DNA from: Fodinibacter sp963707895
Lineage (GTDB): Bacteria > Actinomycetota > Actinomycetes > Actinomycetales > Dermatophilaceae
NCBI GenBank assembly: GCA_963707895.1
Contig: CAVPRS010000003.1
Location: forward strand, 124,001-188,000
Length of the DNA: 64,000 nucleotides
Reading direction: 5' to 3'
Shown: piece after piece, positions 63,911 to 64,000 of the stretch
How positions within the stretch are numbered: position 1 is the first letter of the stretch
Layout of the letters: each line of letters starts with the position of its first letter
Position numbers and translations under genes: made by a program
The notes under the pieces: generated by a model
What the model saw: the letters and a program-made list of their open reading frames with translations, nothing else
What the model was told of the DNA's origin: nothing
Databases searched by the model: none

Positions 63911-64000
63911 CTAGCCGATCACCTCGGCGGCCTCGAGCCACTCCAGCTCGAGCGACTCGCGCTCGTCGACCACCTCGCGCAGCTCGCGGTTCAGGCCGAG
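63911..64000 (-). CDS. C-terminal end of a probable ABC-F ATPase (runs off the window)
   Basis: Only the last 29 codons are visible, ending LNRELREVVDERESLELEWLEAAEVIG then TAG at 63911. The acidic, helical ending with ESLELEWLE resembles the C-terminus of ABC-F (Uup/EttA-like) translation ATPases. The fragment is too short for a firm call. Confidence 0.45.
   Translation of the reverse strand, partial: LGLNRELREVVDERESLELEWLEAAEVIG

Overview
The window is very GC-rich double-stranded DNA from an actinobacterium. Two things support this. Nearly every third codon position is G or C. The order TetR, glmU, prs, rplY, pth, mfd, lipoprotein, mazG, eno, divIC/ftsB-like, DUF501, ppx matches, as I remember it, the Mycobacterium tuberculosis Rv1014c-Rv1026 neighbourhood. 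Protein flavour suggests Micrococcales, perhaps Intrasporangiaceae, but that is only an inference. I see no transposase, integrase, CRISPR array or rRNA.

Layout. 1-10.4 kb: sulfur and redox metabolism. It has a cystathionine gamma-synthase/lyase end, msrA, a fadH-like flavoenzyme and cystathionine beta-synthase, plus a methyltransferase, a hot-dog thioesterase, an SGNH hydrolase, a RidA protein and a thiolase. 10.4-15.6 kb: gluconate uptake and kinase, a Bax inhibitor-1 family protein, an atypical tRNA with anticodon UAA, and a PadR/membrane-protein pair. 15.7-26.6 kb: the housekeeping block ppx, DUF501, ftsB-like, eno, mazG, SurA-like lipoprotein and mfd, with a pseudouridine kinase/glycosidase pair between eno and mazG. 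26.7-48.4 kb: a surface-polysaccharide island between mfd and pth. 48.6-58 kb: pth, rplY, EamA, CGNR regulator, prs, glmU, a HerA-like ATPase, and PTS enzyme I with HPr. 58.2-64 kb: CPBP protease, alpha/beta-hydrolase, a tiny tail-sheath-like fragment, an unusual tRNA-Gln, TetR, a trans-aconitate methyltransferase/MarR pair, and the end of an ABC-F gene.

The island encodes a full lipid-linked polysaccharide route. It has an initiating undecaprenyl-phosphate sugar transferase, two glycosyltransferases, a flippase, an O-antigen-ligase-type membrane enzyme and a Wzz-like protein. It adds a fused cytidylyltransferase/CDP-alcohol phosphotransferase, a Gfo/Idh/MocA dehydrogenase and an unidentified TIM-barrel-like protein. 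Two paralogous secreted giants (propeller, LamG, LamG, PKD repeats, C-terminal beta domain) lie within it. I infer a surface polymer carrying a phospho-alcohol substituent, with the two giants as cell-surface or matrix partners.

Many genes end next to long near-perfect inverted repeats. Three sequence families of these recur at distant sites, and two of the families show compensatory base changes.

Single-base indels, several in homopolymers, break msrA, fadH, the Bax1 gene, psuG, mfd, the Wzz-like gene and the first secreted giant, while the encoded protein stays conserved across frames. This looks more like uncorrected sequencing error than gene decay. Coordinates of these genes therefore span the breaks.
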